Shown piece after piece: positions 1 through 7,778 of a DNA stretch of 32,605 bases. Below the pieces are notes generated by a model that made no database searches, was not told where the DNA came from, and was given only the letters and a program-made list of their open reading frames with translations. The position numbers were made by a program, and so were the translations under genes. The stretch's first letter is position 1, and every line of letters starts with the position of its first letter. Origin of the DNA: an uncultured Lachnospiraceae bacterium (GTDB lineage: Bacteria; Bacillota; Clostridia; Lachnospirales; Lachnospiraceae); contig CANQYH010000003.1 in NCBI GenBank assembly GCA_947628025.1, forward strand, positions 1 to 32,605. The letters are read 5' to 3'.

Positions 1-1
1 A

Positions 2-190
2 AACGGAAGGTACTATCAATCTCAAAACCGCATACAAGTGTCAATGGCATCACAGATTGGAACTACCGTTACCGTGCGCTATGACACGCAAAATCCCGAA
101 AAGCTGTATAGCTTTTCCGTTTTGAGAATTGTTGTATCACTTGTAGTTGCTGCTGTCTGTATTGCGGCGGCTGTATTCAATCTTGCATGA
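2..190 (+). CDS. C-terminal end of a DUF3592-like membrane protein (partial)
   Basis: An open frame enters from the left edge and stops with TGA at 188-190, giving about 62 C-terminal residues. They contain a V-x-V-x-Y-D-x-x-N-P-x motif (the stretch TVTVRYDTQNPEK) followed by a single hydrophobic segment that runs almost to the C-terminus. This pattern, an extracytoplasmic beta-rich stretch ending in a YDPxNP-like motif and then a transmembrane helix, is typical of DUF3592 proteins, whose function is unknown. The start lies outside the window, so length and operon context cannot be judged. Base composition here is lower in GC than in the core genes to the right, in keeping with an accessory segment. 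The family assignment is moderate, from motif memory only. Confidence 0.55.
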   Translation, partial: NGRYYQSQNRIQVSMASQIGTTVTVRYDTQNPEKLYSFSVLRIVVSLVVAAVCIAAAVFNLA

Positions 191-325
191 TGCGATTGCT
201 CACAACTGTTATATGTATGGCGCTCCGATTCAGATAAGGATTGCAGATGATTCTATTACTATAAGTAACCGTTGTATTTTACCGGATGGTTGGACGGTGG
301 ATACGCTTCACGTCCCAGACGGATG
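186..325 (+). pseudogene. Remnant of a RecG-like / AlbA_2-type ATPase C-terminal region
   Basis: Frame 186-325 has no good start but translates to a recognisable fragment: DAIAHNCYMYGAPIQIRI, then a stretch ending in LPDGWTVDTL before TGA at 323-325. It resembles the histidine-kinase-like ATPase fold of COG2865 proteins (AlbA_2 DNA-binding domain plus HATPase_c_4), where an N-A-I-x-H-R-D-Y box is followed by PIQIRV and then LPxGWTVE. Here the HRDY part is degraded to HNCY, the region before it is replaced by the end of the preceding gene in another frame, and the product stops after about 46 residues. I read it as a decayed fragment joined to the DUF3592-like gene by deletion, not as a working gene. 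Confidence 0.6.
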
Positions 326-406
326 ATGCCCTGGCCAGGACGGATAAAAAGAAAATGGGATCCGACAGGAAATAGGTTCTGAAAAAACTTTGATCCGAAA
401 TCCCGC

Positions 407-435
407 TTGACACAGCTTATATTTTGTGTTATTCT
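407..435 (+). promoter_or_regulatory. SigA-type promoter of the sdpRI-like operon
   Basis: TTGACA (407-412) and TATTCT (430-435) are separated by exactly 17 bp. The -35 is a perfect consensus. A palindromic operator starts 3 bp after the -10, so a bound repressor would cover the transcription start. Confidence 0.8.
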
Positions 436-437
436 AT

Positions 438-464
438 ATTTAACATTTAGACTAAATGTTAAAT
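438..464 (+). promoter_or_regulatory. 27-bp near-perfect palindrome: operator for the ArsR-family repressor
   Basis: Two 13-bp arms, ATTTAACATTTAG and its exact reverse complement, flank a single central A. The element sits immediately downstream of the -10 box and just upstream of the repressor gene. That position, and the imperfect AT-rich dyads usually bound by ArsR/SdpR regulators, point to autorepression. Confidence 0.8.
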
Positions 465-482
465 GATGAGGGGGGCGAGTCC

Positions 483-797
483 ATGGCGCTGCAGGATACG
501 TTAAAGGCCCTTGCGGACCCGATCCGGCGGGAGATCTTAAATCTCTTAAAGCAGGGGAGAAAGTCCGCCGGGGAGATCGCGGAGCATTTTCCGGTGACGG
601 GAGCGTCCGTGTCGCGGCATCTGTCGGTATTAAAAGAGGCGGACCTGATCCGGGACACGCGGGAGGGCAAGTATATTTTTTATGAACTGAATACCTCCGT
701 GCTGGAGGACGTGATGCTGTGGCTGACGGAGCTGGGCTGCCGCGCCGATCCGTCCGGCGGCTACGAAGTCAATGAAGAGAGGGGAGGGCCGCTATGA
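483..797 (+). CDS. sdpR: ArsR/SdpR-family autorepressor
   Basis: A 104-residue winged-helix repressor covering the whole small family. A helix-turn-helix (about residues 10-55, ending in ASVSRHLSVLKEADLI) is followed by a beta wing (REGKYIFYELN). It has no obvious metal-binding Cys pair in the recognition helix, as expected of the SdpR branch rather than of metal-sensing ArsR. I chose the ATG at 483 over the in-frame ATG at 456: 456 lies inside the palindromic operator, while 483 has AGGGGG about 8 bases upstream. The stop overlaps the next ATG as ATGA (794-797), so translation is coupled to the SdpI-like gene. By analogy with Bacillus, SdpR represses its own operon until SdpI sequesters it at the membrane; this is inferred from family and layout. 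Confidence 0.82.
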   Translation: MALQDTLKALADPIRREILNLLKQGRKSAGEIAEHFPVTGASVSRHLSVLKEADLIRDTREGKYIFYELNTSVLEDVMLWLTELGCRADPSGGYEVNEERGGPL

Positions 798-1864
798 TCC
801 GAAGATACCGTTGGAAGATCCTGCTTTCCTCCCTGCTCATCCTGCTTGCGCCTGCCCTGAGCGTCTTTTTCCTGCTCTTTCCGGGGATCGGGCCGGATCT
901 GACCGCAGACAGGCTTCTGTCCGTTTTTTGGTTATCGGCAGTCATGCTGGCGCTTCATCTGCTGGCGGTCTGTTTCTGCCTGCGCGATCCGAAGAACCGG
1001 GACCAGCATCCGGCTGTCCTGGACATCATTTTCTGGATCTGCCCGCTGACGTCCGTAAGCGTCTGGGCGACCATATATCAGGCGGCTTCCGGCCGCTTTG
1101 ACGACGGGCCGTTTTTCACGTTTCTGGCGGTCGGCCTGATCTTTGTGGTCCTGGGCAACTATATGCCGAAGATCAGCCCGAATCAGACCCTCGGCATCCG
1201 CGTGCCGTGGACGCTGTGGGACGAGGAAAACTGGAGCGCGACGCACCGGCTGGGCGGACGGATCTGGGTGATCTGCGGATGTCTGATCCTGGCGGGATGT
1301 TTTCTGCCGGGCGGGGCTGTCATGTATCTGATGGCTCCGGCGACCCTTGCAGCCGCTTTCATTCCGATCGCGTATTCCTACCTGTTTTACAGGCGGAAAA
1401 AGAAACGCGGGGAACCGGTGCGGGACCCGTCAAAAACCGTTGTTTCCGGTTCCGGGCGGCAGACGTCCGCAAAAATCTCCGTCGCCGCCGCGGTGCTGAT
1501 CATGGCGTTTGTGATCGCCTCTTTATTCACCGGCGATCTGCATTTCAGTTATGGGGAAGAGAGCTTCACCGTCCATTCCGCCTACTGGCCGGATCTGAAC
1601 GTGCGCTATGACGAGATCGAAAGCATGGATTACCGGAGCGTGGATTCGCCCGGCACGCGCACCAACGGCTTTGGGAGTATGCGACTCTTAATGGGAGATT
1701 TTAAGAACCGGGAGTTCGGCTCCTACCTGCGCTATTCCTACACGGGAGGCGGCCCCTGCATCGTGCTGCGGGTCGGCGGGGAAATTATCGTCGTCGGCGG
1801 AAAAGACGAAGCGGATACCCGCGCGGTCTATGAGGAACTGTCCGGCCGCACCGGGGGAACGTGA
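794..1864 (+). CDS. sdpI: SdpI-family membrane protein with an extra C-terminal extracytoplasmic or PH-like domain
   Basis: 356 residues, clearly longer than the roughly 200 of Bacillus SdpI. Hydrophobic segments lie at about 8-30, 40-62, 75-95 and 108-122. The family signature follows: GNYMPKISPN then GIRVPWTLWDEENW and THRLGGRIW (about 121-158), and two further membrane segments (160-175, 180-198). A basic linker (200-225) and one more helix (228-245) lead to a polar domain at about 248-350. Its beta-rich pattern and placement recall bacterial PH-like domains. SdpI proteins give immunity to secreted toxins and relay the signal to SdpR. No SdpC-like toxin gene is nearby, so the cognate signal is unknown. 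The C-terminal domain identity is tentative. Confidence 0.75.
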   Translation: MIRRYRWKILLSSLLILLAPALSVFFLLFPGIGPDLTADRLLSVFWLSAVMLALHLLAVCFCLRDPKNRDQHPAVLDIIFWICPLTSVSVWATIYQAASGRFDDGPFFTFLAVGLIFVVLGNYMPKISPNQTLGIRVPWTLWDEENWSATHRLGGRIWVICGCLILAGCFLPGGAVMYLMAPATLAAAFIPIAYSYLFYRRKKKRGEPVRDPSKTVVSGSGRQTSAKISVAAAVLIMAFVIASLFTGDLHFSYGEESFTVHSAYWPDLNVRYDEIESMDYRSVDSPGTRTNGFGSMRLLMGDFKNREFGSYLRYSYTGGGPCIVLRVGGEIIVVGGKDEADTRAVYEELSGRTGGT

Positions 1865-1972
1865 CGCAGCCGGGGCTTTGCGGATACCGTCCGATCTTTC
1901 GGTGAAAGATACGGATATCACATCAAAAATGCGGTCCGGGCAGGGCTGGAGAATAAAAGGAGAGTATAAGCG

Positions 1973-2770
1973 ATGGAATGGGGAACAGTTTCGGCGGCAA
2001 GTATGGCGGGGATGGGATTTTCACTGGCGGTCTCTGTATTGGGGCCCGTTGTGTTGGCGATCGTCCTCTGGAGAAAGAAAAGAGCGTCGTGGGTTTCTTT
2101 TCTGATCGGCTGCGGCACTTTCATCGTGTTCGCGCTGACTTTGGAACAGCTTTTGCATATCGTGGTGTTTTCGGCGTTCGGCGGCCTCCTGCAGAACAGC
2201 CTGCTGCTGTACGCGCTTTACGGCGGGCTGGCGGCTGCGGCCTTTGAGGAGTGCGGGCGGCTGCTGGCGATGAAATTTCTGATGAAGAACCGCCTGGATG
2301 GCGGGAACGCGCTGATGTACGGCGCGGGGCACGGGGGAGCCGAGGCAATCCTGATCATGGGGATCACCTCCGTCAACAATCTGCTCAGTTCCATGATGAT
2401 TAACGGCGGCGGTATCGACCAGGCTCTGGCACAGCTGGAACCGGAGCTGCAGACCGCGACCTACGGGCAGCTGTCGACCCTGTGGCTGACTCCGGCATAC
2501 CAGTTTTATCTGGGCGGGGTGGAGCGGATCTCGGCGATGGCCCTGCAGCTCTGCCTGTCCGTCCTCGTTTATAAGGCCGTGAAGAGCGGACGGAAAAAAT
2601 TCTTTGCCGCGGCGTTCGCGGTCCATTTTCTGATGGATTTTCTGACGGTCATTGCCGCCGCGAGTCTTCCGGTCTGGGCGGTGGAGGCGGCGCTTCTGCT
2701 GTTTACGGTGCTCATCGTCTGGCGGACGGCGCTCGTGTACCGGAGAAAGGACGAAGCATCGGGGGCATAA
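1973..2770 (+). CDS. yhfC: YhfC-family intramembrane metalloprotease
   Basis: 265 residues with about seven or eight hydrophobic segments. Candidate active-site motifs lie in membrane helices: FEECGR (residues 91-96, an EExxR motif), GHGGAE (119-124) and HFLMD near residue 220. This E-E-x-x-R, H-x-x-x-E, H-x-x-x-D arrangement is that of the YhfC/PrsW-like and CAAX-protease-like glutamic or metal-dependent intramembrane proteases. Its biological substrate is unknown. AAAAGGAGAG precedes the ATG by 8 bases. It lies 108 bp after the SdpI-like gene without an obvious terminator between them and is followed by a strong terminator, so it probably belongs to the same operon. Related membrane proteases are often found with bacteriocin-immunity genes. 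Confidence 0.75.
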   Translation: MEWGTVSAASMAGMGFSLAVSVLGPVVLAIVLWRKKRASWVSFLIGCGTFIVFALTLEQLLHIVVFSAFGGLLQNSLLLYALYGGLAAAAFEECGRLLAMKFLMKNRLDGGNALMYGAGHGGAEAILIMGITSVNNLLSSMMINGGGIDQALAQLEPELQTATYGQLSTLWLTPAYQFYLGGVERISAMALQLCLSVLVYKAVKSGRKKFFAAAFAVHFLMDFLTVIAAASLPVWAVEAALLLFTVLIVWRTALVYRRKDEASGA

Positions 2771-2820
2771 ATTTCGGCGGTCAGCTATTGATTTTAACGG
2801 ATGAATAAGGTATTCTATAA

Positions 2821-2863
2821 GGAGTGCTGCGGCAGGAAAGCTGCGCGGCGCTCCCTGTTTTTT
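2821..2863 (+). terminator. Rho-independent terminator after the sdpRI-yhfC operon
   Basis: GGAGTGCTGC pairs with GCGGCGCTCC (two G-U pairs), with an inner GCAG/CTGC stem around GAAAG and one bulged G. CTG and six T residues follow (to 2863). Confidence 0.88.
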
Positions 2864-2939
2864 CCGGCGGTATGGCCCGGAATGATTGGCTGAAAAAACA
2901 GGACGCGGCGGCAACGCATCGCGTCCGGAAGGAGATTTT

Positions 2940-3740
2940 ATGAAGATCACATTGCTCGGCACCGGCAACGCCGCGGTCACGGAATGTTATAATACCTGCT
3001 TTGTCCTCGAGGACGCGGGGCAGTACCTGATGGTAGACGGAGGCGGCGGAAACGCGGTGCTCCATCAGCTGAAAGAGGCCGGATACGACTGGAAGCAGAT
3101 ACGGCACATTTTCGTGACCCACAAACACATCGACCATCTTTTGGGCATCGTCTGGATGATCCGGCTGATCACCCAGAATATGCACCGGGGCAAGTATGAC
3201 GGCGAGGCCTGGATCTACGCCCATGACGAGGTGATCGATATCCTGACCCGGATCGCGGAAATGGTGCTGGAACAGAAGACGCTGCATTTCATCGGCGAGC
3301 GCCTGCATTTCGTCACGCTGAAAGACGGCGATACGTTCACGGCCATGGGACATCCGGTGCAGGTCTTTGATATCCAGTCCACGAAAGCGAAGCAGTACGG
3401 CTTCACCCTGCGCTACGGCGATGGCCGGAAGCTCACCTGCTGCGGCGACGAGCCTTACTGCGAGTATGAGCGGCCTTACGCGGAGGGAAGCGATTGGCTG
3501 CTCCACGAGGCTTTCTGCCTCTATTCCCAGGCGGACATTTTTGACCCGTACAAGAAGAACCACTCCACGGTCAAGGACGCCTGCGAGCTGGCACAGCGGC
3601 TGGGCGTGAAGAATCTGATCCTCTACCATACAGAGGACAAAAATATCCGGGACCGGAAACGGCTCTACACCGAAGAGGGAAACCAATATTACAGCGGCCG
3701 CCTCTACGTGCCGGACGATCTGGAGACCATCCAGCTTTAA
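2940..3740 (+). CDS. MBL-fold hydrolase, RNase Z-like
   Basis: 266 residues of the metallo-beta-lactamase superfamily. The metal motif THKHIDHLLG (H61, H63, D65, H66) follows a GTGNA start strand and MVDGGGG (about 31-37). Later metal ligands are probably in CGDEP (about 178) and LYHTED (about 238). The GTGNA/VDGGGGNAVLHQL layout resembles RNase Z/ElaC-like members, but the usual long flexible arm for tRNA is not obvious and H-x-H-x-D-H alone does not fix a substrate. The start at 2940 is chosen because GGAAGGAGA precedes it; upstream in-frame starts fall in the terminator region. It may be co-transcribed with miaA, 33 bp downstream, which would suit an RNA-related role. That is inference. 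Confidence 0.75.
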   Translation: MKITLLGTGNAAVTECYNTCFVLEDAGQYLMVDGGGGNAVLHQLKEAGYDWKQIRHIFVTHKHIDHLLGIVWMIRLITQNMHRGKYDGEAWIYAHDEVIDILTRIAEMVLEQKTLHFIGERLHFVTLKDGDTFTAMGHPVQVFDIQSTKAKQYGFTLRYGDGRKLTCCGDEPYCEYERPYAEGSDWLLHEAFCLYSQADIFDPYKKNHSTVKDACELAQRLGVKNLILYHTEDKNIRDRKRLYTEEGNQYYSGRLYVPDDLETIQL

Positions 3741-3773
3741 GCGGTTTCATGATCTCATTAAGGAGGAAGCAGA

Positions 3774-4742
3774 ATGTCTATGGACCAGGCCCCTCTCATC
3801 ATCCTGACCGGTCCCACGGCCGCAGGGAAGACCGAACTTTCCGTCCGCCTGGCTCAGGCGATCGGCGGCGAGATCATCAGTGCGGATTCCATGCAGGTCT
3901 ACCGCCATATGGATATCGGCTCCGCCAAGATCACGCCCGCGGAAATGTGCGGCGTCCCGCATCATCTGATCGACGTGCTGGAGCCGGACGAAGAATTTAA
4001 TGTGGTTACGTTCCAGACGCTGGCGAAAGAGGCCATGGCTGGGATCTATGACCGGGGGCATATCCCGATCGTGGCGGGCGGGACCGGCTTCTACATCCAG
4101 GCGCTGTTATACGACATCGACTTTACCGAGCAGGAGAGCGACGCCGGACTGCGCAGGGACCTGTACCGTCTGGCGGACGAGCAGGGGCCGGAAGCGCTCC
4201 ACGAGCTTCTGTGGGAAATGGACCCGGACGCGGCGGCGGCTATCCACGTAAACAATGTCAAGCGCACGGTCCGGGCCATCGAATTCTGCCGTCAGACCGG
4301 CGGGCGCATCTCCGCCCACAACGAGGCGCAGCGGGCCAGGACCTCGCCGTACCGTTTCCTGTACTATGTTCTGACGGACGACCGTACAAAACTTTATGCT
4401 CGCATCGACGCGCGGGTGGACCAAATGATGGAGCAGGGACTGCTTCAGGAAGTGCAGCGCCTGGCCGAAATGGGCTGCACCCGCAGTATGGTCTCCATGC
4501 AGGGGCTGGGCTATAAGGAGCTCCTGGCGTATCTGGAGGGGGAATGTTCCCTGGAAGAGGCCGTCCGCATCATCAAGCGGGATACCCGGCACTACGCCAA
4601 GCGCCAGCTGACCTGGTTTAATCGGGAGAGGGACGTGCGCTGGCTGAATCTGCCTGACTTCGGCTATGACCGGGAACGCATACTTCTTCATATTATAAAG
4701 GAAGCGGAAGAGAACGGCCTGATCGAGGGGAAGCGGCCGTAA
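3774..4742 (+). CDS. miaA: tRNA dimethylallyltransferase
   Basis: 322 residues, full family length. MiaA transfers dimethylallyl from DMAPP to N6 of A37 in tRNAs reading UNN codons. The P-loop GPTAAGKTEL lies at 13-22, followed by the substrate motif DSMQVYRHMDIGSAK (about 38-52), GGTGFYI (about 102-108), and the C-terminal QGLGYKE and DTRHYAKRQLTWFNR motifs that close the tRNA tunnel. AAGGAGGA lies 6 bases before the ATG. A methionine-gamma-lyase-like ynbB gene follows 42 bp later; the miaA/ynbB neighbourhood is familiar in Bacillus and Clostridia. Confidence 0.96.
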   Translation: MSMDQAPLIILTGPTAAGKTELSVRLAQAIGGEIISADSMQVYRHMDIGSAKITPAEMCGVPHHLIDVLEPDEEFNVVTFQTLAKEAMAGIYDRGHIPIVAGGTGFYIQALLYDIDFTEQESDAGLRRDLYRLADEQGPEALHELLWEMDPDAAAAIHVNNVKRTVRAIEFCRQTGGRISAHNEAQRARTSPYRFLYYVLTDDRTKLYARIDARVDQMMEQGLLQEVQRLAEMGCTRSMVSMQGLGYKELLAYLEGECSLEEAVRIIKRDTRHYAKRQLTWFNRERDVRWLNLPDFGYDRERILLHIIKEAEENGLIEGKRP

Positions 4743-4784
4743 GCGAAGATCAATATTTCATAACAGAAAGAGAGAACACATACC

Positions 4785-6077
4785 ATGGATCATACAGAAC
4801 TTACCGATATCTATGCTTCCCTGGGCATCAGCGCCCCGGTGCTGGATTTCGCGGCGTCTGTCGAGGCGTCCCTGAAAGAACGTTTCGCGCAGATCGACGC
4901 CCGCGCCGAGTACAACCAACTGAAAGTCGTAAAGGCCATGCAGGACAACCGCGTCAGCGATATCCATTTTGCGGCCACGACCGGCTATGGCTACAACGAT
5001 CTGGGCCGCGATACCCTGGAACAGGTATACGCTTCCTGCTTCCACGCGGAGGCGGCGCTGGTCCGCCCGCAGCTGATGAGCGGCACCCACGCCCTCCATA
5101 TCGCGCTATCCGGCAATCTGCGTCCCGGCGACGAGCTGTTGTCGCCGGTGGGAAAGCCCTACGATACGCTGGAGGAGGTCATCGGGATCCGCGAGTCGGT
5201 GGGTTCCCTGAAAGAATACGGCATTTCCTACCGCCAGGTAGACCTGCTGCCCGACGGCTCGTTCGATTATGAAAACATCCGCAGGGCCGTAAATGAAAAG
5301 ACGAAGCTGGTCACGATCCAGCGCTCCAAAGGCTACGCCACCCGGCCCACCCTTTCCGTCGAACAGATCGGGGAGCTGATCGCCTTTATCAAGGGGATCC
5401 GGCCGGAGATTCTCTGCATGGTGGACAACTGCTACGGCGAGTTCGTGGAGACCATCGAGCCTACGGATGTGGGAGCGGACATGATCGTCGGTTCCCTGAT
5501 CAAAAATCCCGGCGGCGGCCTGGCCCCTACCGGCGGCTACATCGCCGGGCGTAAAGACTGCGTCGACCGCGCCGCCTACCGTTTAAGCGCTCCCGGGCTG
5601 GGAAAGGAGGTCGGGGCCAGCTTAGGACTCAATCAGTCGCTCTATCAGGGCTTTTTCCTGGCCCCGACGGTCGTGGCGGGAGCCTTGAAAGGCGCCGTTT
5701 TTGCCGCCAACGTCTATGAACGGCTGGGATTCTCCGTTCACCCGAACGGCAGCGAGGAGCGGCACGATATCATCCAGGCCGTCACATTCGGCATCCCGGA
5801 GGCGGTCATCGCTTTCTGCCAGGGGATCCAGGCTGCGGCTCCCGTAGACAGCTATGTGACGCCGGAACCGTGGGATATGCCGGGCTACGATTCGCCGGTC
5901 ATCATGGCCGCCGGAGCGTTCGTGCAGGGTTCCTCCATCGAACTGAGCGCCGACGCCCCGATCCGCCCGCCCTATTCCGTATTTTTCCAGGGCGGTCTCA
6001 CCTGGTATCACGCGAAGCTGGGCATTTTGAAATCGCTCCAGTACCTGTGCGACGCGGGGATCGTAAAAGGATTCTGA
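4785..6077 (+). CDS. ynbB: YnbB-type PLP-dependent enzyme (methionine gamma-lyase family, 'aluminum resistance protein')
   Basis: 430 residues, usual length for this branch of the Cys/Met-metabolism PLP enzymes. The fold-type-I landmarks are visible: the TTGYGYNDLGRDTLEQVYA entry region (about 66-84), RPQLMSGTHALHIAL (about 96-110), a cofactor Asp in CMVDNCYGE (about 210-218), and the probable Schiff-base lysine K240 in GSLIKNPGGG. The family is conserved next to miaA/hflX/glnR in many Firmicutes. The in vivo reaction is poorly defined; a C-S lyase is assumed from homology, and the aluminium-resistance label is historical. The start has a weak AGAAAGAGAG site. A promoter for the next operon lies in the 159-bp gap that follows. 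Confidence 0.9.
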   Translation: MDHTELTDIYASLGISAPVLDFAASVEASLKERFAQIDARAEYNQLKVVKAMQDNRVSDIHFAATTGYGYNDLGRDTLEQVYASCFHAEAALVRPQLMSGTHALHIALSGNLRPGDELLSPVGKPYDTLEEVIGIRESVGSLKEYGISYRQVDLLPDGSFDYENIRRAVNEKTKLVTIQRSKGYATRPTLSVEQIGELIAFIKGIRPEILCMVDNCYGEFVETIEPTDVGADMIVGSLIKNPGGGLAPTGGYIAGRKDCVDRAAYRLSAPGLGKEVGASLGLNQSLYQGFFLAPTVVAGALKGAVFAANVYERLGFSVHPNGSEERHDIIQAVTFGIPEAVIAFCQGIQAAAPVDSYVTPEPWDMPGYDSPVIMAAGAFVQGSSIELSADAPIRPPYSVFFQGGLTWYHAKLGILKSLQYLCDAGIVKGF

Positions 6078-6144
6078 GAATATCCGCGAGCAGGACGTTT
6101 TCGGAGATTTCATTTACATTTTATTTACGTTTTATGAATTACCG

Positions 6145-6173
6145 TATACACCGCCGCCATTTTATGGTAAAAT
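6145..6173 (+). promoter_or_regulatory. Promoter of the radC-mre-min operon (extended -10)
   Basis: TATACA (6145-6150), a 17-bp spacer and TAAAAT (6168-6173) with TG at 6165-6166, i.e. an extended -10. The same TATACA -35 hexamer recurs at 21661 with identical spacing. Confidence 0.65.
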
Positions 6174-6236
6174 AAGTATGTTATGGGTCCATCCGGTCCG
6201 TGATTCGCGCTTGGAGAGCAGAAGACAGGAGACTCT

Positions 6237-6932
6237 ATGGATTCAAAGAAAATGAAAGACATCCCCGCCGCCGACCGGCCGTACGAGCGCTGCGTCCGTT
6301 TAGGGGCCGGAGCGCTCAGCGACGAGGAACTATTGTCCATCATCATCCGGACAGGCAGCCGCGACAGCAATTCCCTGGAGACCGCCAGGGAGGTGCTGCG
6401 CTTGAATTATCCGAACGACGGGATTCTGGGACTCTGCAGGCTGTCCCTGCCGGAGCTTAAACAGGTCAAGGGCATCGGCACGGTCAAGGGCATCCAGCTC
6501 CAGTGTATCGGAGAACTGTCCCGGCGGATCAGCAAACGCATGGCCGTTTCCCGGATCCAGGCGTTCAACGATCCGGACGAGGTGGCGAATTACTATATGG
6601 AAGACCTGCGTCATGCGGAGAAAGAGCAGCTCCGCGTGATGCTTCTGGATACGAAGCGCAGGCTGATACGGGACCTGCAGATTTCCCAGGGGACGATCAA
6701 TTCGGCCCCGGCGGAACCGAGAGATATTTTTATCGAAGCCCTGCGTTACCGGGCGGTGGGGATCATATTGGTCCACAACCATCCCAGCGGGGACCCGACT
6801 CCCAGCAGGGACGACTGCTTTCTGACGGAGCGGATCAAAAAAGCGGGAGAGCTGATCGGCATCCAGCTTTTGGATCACATTGTTGTCGGAGATCAGACCT
6901 ACTGCAGTTTTAAAAGAGAAGGAAGGTTATAA
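6237..6932 (+). CDS. radC: RadC-family JAMM/MPN+ domain protein
   Basis: 231 residues: an N-terminal UPF0758 helix-hairpin-helix part (about 1-100, with LKQVKGIGTVKGIQL) and a C-terminal JAMM domain. The metal motif H180-N-H182-P-S-G-D-P-T-P-S-x-x-D193 is intact, so the zinc-binding site should be functional. The name RadC is historical; a direct role in recombination repair is doubtful and the true substrate is unknown. AGGAGA precedes the ATG. The stop TAA shares its last base with the mreC ATG (TAATG at 6930-6934). In many Firmicutes radC lies directly before mreB-mreC; here mreB is missing. Confidence 0.93.
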   Translation: MDSKKMKDIPAADRPYERCVRLGAGALSDEELLSIIIRTGSRDSNSLETAREVLRLNYPNDGILGLCRLSLPELKQVKGIGTVKGIQLQCIGELSRRISKRMAVSRIQAFNDPDEVANYYMEDLRHAEKEQLRVMLLDTKRRLIRDLQISQGTINSAPAEPRDIFIEALRYRAVGIILVHNHPSGDPTPSRDDCFLTERIKKAGELIGIQLLDHIVVGDQTYCSFKREGRL

Positions 6933-7777
6933 TGAACTCCAAATATAACCGTTACATCTTAATCGGATTGACCATATGCTGCCTGGCCCTGATGGCCGTG
7001 ACTTCGTTTACGGATCAGTGGCTGGCGCCGCTGCGCACGGCGGTAGGATATCTGGTGATCCCGATCCAGAGCGGCATTAACCGGATCGGCGTGGCCCTCT
7101 ATGACGAGGTGGAGGATTACACCATGCTGAAAAACGCGCTGGCGGAAAATGACGCCCTGCGCGCGCAGATCGCGGAGATGACCGAGGAGAACAACCGCCT
7201 GACCGCCGAAGTCTTTGAACTGGCCCGGCTGCGGGAACTCTACGACCTGGATCAGGAATACATGCAGTATGAAAAAACGGCTGCCAGGGTCATCGCCAAC
7301 GACTCCGGCGACTGGTTCCGTGTCTTCCGCGTGGACAAAGGTTCCGCCGACGGGATCCGCGAGGGCTGCAACGTACTGGCCGGAGGCGGGCTGATCGGCA
7401 TCGTGACGGACGTAGGCGCTCATTACGCCACGGTCCGTTCCATTATTGACGATTCCAGCCGCGTCAGTGGAATGGCGCTCCAGTCCGGCGATACCTGCAT
7501 CGTGGGCGGCGACCTGACGCTCTACAAGGAGGGACGCCTGACGATCACAAACATCCAGAAAGACGCCGACGTCAAGGACGGGGACCGGATCGTCACGTCC
7601 GACATCAGTTCCACTTATCTGCCGGGGATCCTGATCGGCTACGCGACCGGCATTACCCTGGATAATAACCAGCTGACCAGTTCCGGCTATCTGGTACCGG
7701 CGGCGGAATTTCGGAATCTCAGAGAAGTCCTGATCATCACGGAGATGAAAGAGGACGAAGTTTCGGAGGTGGAGTGA
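6932..7777 (+). CDS. mreC: Rod shape-determining protein MreC
   Basis: 281 residues in the usual order: short cytoplasmic tail, one transmembrane helix (about 9-27), a coiled coil (about 62-105, heptad-rich NALAENDALRAQIAEMTEE), and two beta-barrel domains to the end. The glycine-rich signature CNVLAGGGLIGIVTDVG (about 147-163) is typical. MreC scaffolds PBP2/RodA outside the membrane and connects to MreD and MreB. It overlaps radC by one base and is separated by one base from mreD (TGAGATG), so it is translated as part of a tightly packed operon. Confidence 0.95.
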   Translation: MNSKYNRYILIGLTICCLALMAVTSFTDQWLAPLRTAVGYLVIPIQSGINRIGVALYDEVEDYTMLKNALAENDALRAQIAEMTEENNRLTAEVFELARLRELYDLDQEYMQYEKTAARVIANDSGDWFRVFRVDKGSADGIREGCNVLAGGGLIGIVTDVGAHYATVRSIIDDSSRVSGMALQSGDTCIVGGDLTLYKEGRLTITNIQKDADVKDGDRIVTSDISSTYLPGILIGYATGITLDNNQLTSSGYLVPAAEFRNLREVLIITEMKEDEVSEVE

Positions 7778-7778
7778 G

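Noticed and set aside
456..482. Upstream ATG of the ArsR-family repressor
   Set aside because: It lies inside the operator dyad and lacks a ribosome site; the ATG at 483 fits the family start.
2021..2980. 319-codon minus-strand open frame
   Set aside because: Antisense to the yhfC gene and the terminator, with no recognisable domain; a shadow.
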